Source: an uncultured Mycoplasmatota bacterium
Lineage (GTDB): Bacteria > Bacillota_I > Bacilli_A > RF39 > UBA660
DNA: 64,000 bases
Direction: 5' to 3'
Assembly (NCBI GenBank): GCA_900544605.1
Contig: UQVP01000002.1
Span: 17,334-81,333 of the forward strand
Shown: piece after piece, positions 60,396 to 64,000 of the stretch
How positions within the stretch are numbered: the first letter of the stretch is position 1
Layout: each line of letters begins with the position of its first letter
Translations under genes and position numbers: made by a program
The notes under the pieces: model-generated
The model's input: the letters and a program-made list of their open reading frames with translations, nothing else
Database searches by the model: none
What the model was told of the DNA's origin: nothing

Positions 60396-62553
60396 TTTCT
60401 AACTCCTCCTTACTTAATTGCGATAAAGCAATCTCTTTATAAATCTTACATTTTTTCATTAATTCTTTATGTGTTCCTATTCCTACAATATTACCTTCGT
60501 TTAAAACGATTATCTTATCTGCATTCATAATTGTAGAAATACGTTGGGCAACAATAAGAACGGTTTTGTTTTTTACTATTTTTGAAAGTTCTTGTCTTAA
60601 TTTAGCATCGGTTTTAAAATCAAGTGCTGAAAAAGAATCATCAAAAACAAATATATTAGGATTTTTAGCTATAGCACGAGCAATTGATAGTCTTTGTTTT
60701 TGACCACCACTTACGTTAGTACCACCCTGAGCTATTTTATAGTTAACTCCACCTTTTAAGTTTTTAATAAAATCAGCTTGAGCAACTGCTAAAGCGTTGA
60801 TAATATCAATATCTTTAACTTTTTTATTACCATATCTAATATTTTCTTTAATACTTCCAGTAAAAAGAATTCCTTTTTGTGGAACAAAGCCAATTTTATC
60901 TCTTAATTCATGAAGCGATAAATCTCTAATATCAACTCCATCAATAGTAATACTACCACCTGTAACATCATAAAATCTTGGAAGTAAATTTACAACGGTT
61001 GACTTACCACTACCCGTAGAGCCAATAAATGCTGTTGTTTCTCCAGGATTAGCTGTAAAATCAATATCTGTAATAACATCATAATCAGCATCAGGATATC
61101 TAAATGAAACGTTATTAAATTTAACAACACCTTTTATATGATCTCCTAATACTACTGGATTTTCTTTTTCTTTAACAATATTATCAGTTTCTATTACTTC
61201 TATAATTCTTTTTGCACTAACGTTAGCACGAGGTAACATAATAGACATCATAGATATCATTAAGAATGCCATTATTATTTGCATTGTATATTGGATATAA
61301 GCCATAATATCTCCTACTTGCATAGAACCATTATCAACGCCGTATGCGCCTTTATATACAATAAATACACATACTAAATTCATAATAACCATCATAATTG
61401 GCATCATAAAGCTCATTGCTCTATTAATAAATAAACTTACACTAGTTAAATCTTTATTAGCTTTATCAAATCTTTCTTCTTCATGTTTTTCGTTAGAAAA
61501 AGCTCTAATAACAGGAAGACCAGAAAGAATTTCACGTGATACTAAATTTAATTTATCAATCATTTTTTGAATAACATTAAATTTAGGCATTGCAATAGCA
61601 AATAAAGTAATCATTACTACTAAAATAGTGATAAGTGCTACAGCTATTATATAAGTCATAGATGAATTTGTATTCATTGCTTTTATAACTCCACCAATAC
61701 CAATTATAGGAGCATAGAATACAACACGAAGTAAGAACACTATTACCCCTTGTACTTGTTGTATATCATTAGTAGTTCTTGTAATTAATGATGATTGACC
61801 AAAACCTTTCATTTCATTTTTGGAAAAATATACAGTTTTAGTAAATACCTTTTCACGTAATGTTTTAGCTAGCTTAGCAGCCATTTTTGAGCCAATTAAA
61901 ACAATAAGAATTCCATCTAACATAATAGCAAGAGCAATTAATACCATCATAGCTCCTGTTTTAAACAAATAATTCATTTGAATCTTATTAACATCAACAT
62001 TAATTCTTGTGTATTCACTCTTTACATAGCTAATTGCTGCTTGATTTAAAATAGTATCAGGAACGTCTTTTATTTTTTCATCTATTCCCTTTAACATCTC
62101 TTCTTTTTGGTCGTTAGTCATCACAGTAAGCGCACTATATAAATCCATACCTTCTGGTATATTAAAACTAATACTTGTTTCATTTTTATTACTTTGATTT
62201 AAAAATGAAATAATAGTCATAGGTTTTCTATAAATATCGTTTATTTTAGTTTTATCAACATCTTTTTTTAGTTTATAAATCTTTTCACCATTTAAATCGT
62301 TAAATTCTGTATAAGAATCCATAATATAATTCTTATCATCATCATTCATAAATAATAATAAATGATTTAGTGAACTTTCACCTATTTCTGTAATAGCCGC
62401 ATCTTCAATACCAGCTTGTTGGACACCTATATTAACAATCTTTGATGTATAATCTGGTAGTGTTAAATCTAAGTATGCTTGAACAAACAAAAGTAGAATG
62501 ATTGCTAAAACAGAAACTATCGAACTTTTTAAATACTTAAAAATTTTAATCAT
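60388..62553 (-). CDS. Heterodimeric ABC exporter subunit (degenerate-site half)
   Basis: 721 residues. A ~150-residue insertion between helices 1 and 2 (about 35-190) faces outside and makes it longer than its partner. The ATPase has GSTGSGKSTVVNLL, NVSGGQKQRLSIARAI and NIFVFDDSFSALD. Asp replaces the catalytic Glu after Walker B, the usual sign of the non-catalytic half in asymmetric exporters. TetR gene overlaps by one base. Confidence 0.92.
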   Translation of the reverse strand: MIKIFKYLKSSIVSVLAIILLLFVQAYLDLTLPDYTSKIVNIGVQQAGIEDAAITEIGESSLNHLLLFMNDDDKNYIMDSYTEFNDLNGEKIYKLKKDVDKTKINDIYRKPMTIISFLNQSNKNETSISFNIPEGMDLYSALTVMTNDQKEEMLKGIDEKIKDVPDTILNQAAISYVKSEYTRINVDVNKIQMNYLFKTGAMMVLIALAIMLDGILIVLIGSKMAAKLAKTLREKVFTKTVYFSKNEMKGFGQSSLITRTTNDIQQVQGVIVFLLRVVFYAPIIGIGGVIKAMNTNSSMTYIIAVALITILVVMITLFAIAMPKFNVIQKMIDKLNLVSREILSGLPVIRAFSNEKHEEERFDKANKDLTSVSLFINRAMSFMMPIMMVIMNLVCVFIVYKGAYGVDNGSMQVGDIMAYIQYTMQIIMAFLMISMMSIMLPRANVSAKRIIEVIETDNIVKEKENPVVLGDHIKGVVKFNNVSFRYPDADYDVITDIDFTANPGETTAFIGSTGSGKSTVVNLLPRFYDVTGGSITIDGVDIRDLSLHELRDKIGFVPQKGILFTGSIKENIRYGNKKVKDIDIINALAVAQADFIKNLKGGVNYKIAQGGTNVSGGQKQRLSIARAIAKNPNIFVFDDSFSALDFKTDAKLRQELSKIVKNKTVLIVAQRISTIMNADKIIVLNEGNIVGIGTHKELMKKCKIYKEIALSQLSKEELENA

Positions 62554-63140
62554 TATTTTTCCTCCTTATAAATTCCATAACATATAACATGGATAGTTTT
62601 TAAATAAATATCCTTACTCTCATCTTTAAAATTTTCATCCATAGAAATGATAATAAATCTAAATAAATTGTTAAGTAAAAGGTTAAAGGCAATACTAACA
62701 TTTTCTTTATATTTTGAATAATCAATCTTATCTTTAACTGTATCCATAAAGTACATTTCTGGTGGTTTTAAATTTATTTTATAATTATTTATAAAAACAA
62801 ACACATTGTCAAAAAATTGTTTGTTCTTCAATTTTTTGACATAACACTCTAACTTATCATATATATCAATAAAAGAGTGTTCCAAATCACCTTTATTCTT
62901 ATCTAAACAATCATTTATTATTTTAAGTAATTTTTTATAGTGTTCTTCTAATAAATACTTCATTAAATCTTCTTTATCAGTAAAATACATATAAAAACTA
63001 CCTCTAGCTATATTAGCATGCATAATAATCTGATTAATAGATACTTTCTCATATTCAACTCTAGAAAATTCGTTTAGAGCTGCTTCTATTAACTTTTCTC
63101 TTTTTTCTTTATCTAGATTATAAAATGTCTTACTAGGCAT
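62553..63140 (-). CDS. TetR family regulator of the ABC exporter
   Basis: 195 residues. The N-terminal HTH is KREKLIEAALNEFSRVEYEK followed by VSINQIIMHANIARGSFYMYF, a classic TetR domain; the C-terminal ligand domain is divergent. First gene of the operon, so it likely represses itself and the exporter and responds to exporter substrates. SD AGAGGTGG precedes the start. Confidence 0.92.
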   Translation of the reverse strand: MPSKTFYNLDKEKREKLIEAALNEFSRVEYEKVSINQIIMHANIARGSFYMYFTDKEDLMKYLLEEHYKKLLKIINDCLDKNKGDLEHSFIDIYDKLECYVKKLKNKQFFDNVFVFINNYKINLKPPEMYFMDTVKDKIDYSKYKENVSIAFNLLLNNLFRFIIISMDENFKDESKDIYLKTIHVICYGIYKEEK

Positions 63141-63168
63141 CTAACCACCTCTATATTATATGTTAAAC

Positions 63169-63183
63169 ATGACAGATTGTCAT
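63169..63183. promoter_or_regulatory. TetR-type operator palindrome
   Basis: ATGACA-GAT-TGTCAT, perfect 6-bp arms. On the minus strand its ATGACA arm serves as a -35 (5 of 6), 17 bp from TATAAT, so a bound repressor would block RNA polymerase. Confidence 0.7.
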
Positions 63184-63231
63184 ACCATTTAATTATATTC
63201 TTCTCTTTTATATTAGTCAATAGTTTTATAA

Positions 63232-63257
63232 AGAAAAAAGTTGATATTTCTATCAAC
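63232..63257 (-). terminator. Terminator of the partial surface protein gene
   Basis: GTTGATA-GAAA-TATCAAC followed by a T-run on the minus strand. Confidence 0.85.
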
Positions 63258-63300
63258 AATTTTATAATTTATACAATTAATTATACATGGGCCTTCTTTA

Positions 63301-64000
63301 TTATGAGAGATTAGATTTTGAGACAGTTATAACTGGGCGAACGCCAATGCTGCCGTCGATGTCGACGCTGTCGGCGCCCAAGGAGCCTTCGAAGAACACA
63401 AACCAAGCGTCGCTAGAGAGAGACGCATAAGGGGTTGATGTCCAATAATCGTGTGGTGCACTATTATTAACATGTAAATTTCCATATAACCATGTTGATA
63501 ATCCCGAAGTTTTATTACCCGCAGCTTTATATATTTGATCATATGAAGGTAAGCTTATTTGTGATTCTGTTAATTTTGTCCAACTTGTTGTACTATTTTT
63601 TAAATATTCTAAAGCTCTATCTGCAGCACAAGAATTATCACTTCCTGATTTACACCAAGCTACTGTATTTCCACTTGTTGTTCCTTTACCATTTGAATCT
63701 ATGTTTCTATCCATGATTAATGATACATTATCTCCATTTGTTTCTAGTACAAAGAATGTTTTTGCATCATTATCACCTAATTCACATGTATATTCATCTC
63801 CATAGGCATAATTACCACTTGGTACTTTCCCTGTTGTTGCTGCTGTTTTGGCTATACACAATACTTCTACTTGTGGTGCATTTCCTTTCTCTGTAGCTTC
63901 ATATGTTTTCTTAGTAGAATTATATGAAACAGTGTAATCTCCTACTGTCATACTTGATGATGATTGATCAACACTTCCATTTGTTATCTTTATTTTTCCT
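63301..64000 (-). CDS. C-terminal part of a secreted C-lectin/FGE-like surface protein
   Basis: The gene is open to the window edge; codons upstream of the first ATG (63951) are in frame (GKIKITNGSVDQSSSS), so the true start is outside. The visible 230 residues contain MDRNIDSNGK, NTVAWCKSG, ISLPSYDQIYKAAG and HDYWTSTPYASLSSDAWFVF, then GVRPVITVSKSNLS and TAA. Y-W-T-S-T-P-Y and G-V-R-P-V are hallmarks of the C-type-lectin-like fold used by retroelement-diversified proteins. Paired Cys residues suggest an exported protein. Confidence 0.7.
   Translation of the reverse strand, partial: GKIKITNGSVDQSSSSMTVGDYTVSYNSTKKTYEATEKGNAPQVEVLCIAKTAATTGKVPSGNYAYGDEYTCELGDNDAKTFFVLETNGDNVSLIMDRNIDSNGKGTTSGNTVAWCKSGSDNSCAADRALEYLKNSTTSWTKLTESQISLPSYDQIYKAAGNKTSGLSTWLYGNLHVNNSAPHDYWTSTPYASLSSDAWFVFFEGSLGADSVDIDGSIGVRPVITVSKSNLS
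63330..63440 (-). other. Candidate DGR variable region
   Basis: The last ~35 codons before the stop are far richer in G+C than the rest of the gene and genome. On the coding strand they include many NNC codons: AGC GAC, GGC TCC, GGC GCC GAC AGC GTC, then GAC ATC GAC GGC AGC. Random replacement of A in AAC codons of a template repeat would give this pattern. No template repeat or reverse transcriptase is seen in the window. Confidence 0.5.

Noticed and set aside
63327..63542. 71-aa reverse-strand ORF
   Set aside because: It is an out-of-frame shadow of the surface protein gene over its GC-rich end.
1..64000. Mycoplasma genetic code (TGA = Trp)
   Set aside because: Genes end at TGA (for example 5028-5030, 29291-29293) and Trp is encoded by TGG.

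Overview
The window is a strongly AT-rich, gene-dense bacterial chromosome segment of Firmicutes/Bacilli type. The tRNA-Met closely resembles that of Bacillus. Shine-Dalgarno sites are mostly GGTGAT or AGGAGG, and most promoters carry an extended -10 box (TGnTATAAT) with a short 5' UTR. nusB-xseA-xseB are adjacent. Homologues of sporulation proteins (SpoIVB, SpoIIM, YjcZ type) occur. TGA is used as a stop, so the mycoplasma code does not apply. I infer an uncultured, probably gut-associated, low-GC member of Bacilli or a Mollicutes-related order; the exact lineage cannot be read from the window.

Layout. 1-18.7 kb: envelope region with a dockerin-bearing glucosaminidase and a membrane-anchored Ig/cadherin-like protein; a polysaccharide cluster (flippase, HtrL/WlaTC-type transferase, two GT4, two GT2, a convergent polymerase/ligase); an LCP attachment protein; an Alg14/Alg13-like split transferase; and a GT-C membrane protein followed by a HAD phosphatase and a UbiA-type phosphoribosyl-polyprenyl synthase, which suggests a lipid-linked pentose donor. 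18.7-21.3 kb: a small cationic peptide, a tandem-repeat RNA, a membrane protein, and a ~625-nt structured RNA followed by a membrane protein, read as OLE RNA and OapA. 21.3-24.6 kb: rubrerythrin, glyA, folD and a frameshifted repeat protein. 24.7-26.9 kb: tRNA-Met followed by a 2-kb insertion that carries an Abi_2/AbiF-type HEPN protein and a small terminator-ended RNA. 27-37 kb: HD hydrolase, queH, def, an ftsW/rodA homologue, mutS, nusB, xseA, xseB. 37-45 kb: FtsX-type ABC transporter with two-component system, and an ABC-2 exporter behind a candidate attenuator. 45-50 kb: SpoIVB-like protease, radical SAM protein, phosphoesterase, transglycosylase, SpoIIM-like protein, HTH regulator. 50.3-50.8 kb: a gene-free stretch of about 9% GC with interleaved inverted repeats. 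51-57.8 kb: M29 aminopeptidase, ZIP transporter, a type III toxin-antitoxin system of CptIN type, AlkD, XerD, RarA, HolA. 57.8-58.58 kb: two tandem, paralogous type I toxin-antitoxin loci. 58.58-63.1 kb: TetR plus a heterodimeric ABC exporter. 63.3-64 kb: the C-terminal end of a secreted protein whose last 100 bases look like the variable region of a diversity-generating retroelement target.

The unifying theme is RNA. Four or five loci use structured RNAs: OLE, the AbiF-linked RNA, the CptI-like pseudoknot repeats, two antisense-RNA type I modules, and perhaps the 34-nt repeat RNA. Three of these are probable toxin or abortive-infection systems. The compensatory changes between the two type I loci, and between the two CptI repeats, are visible directly in the sequence.
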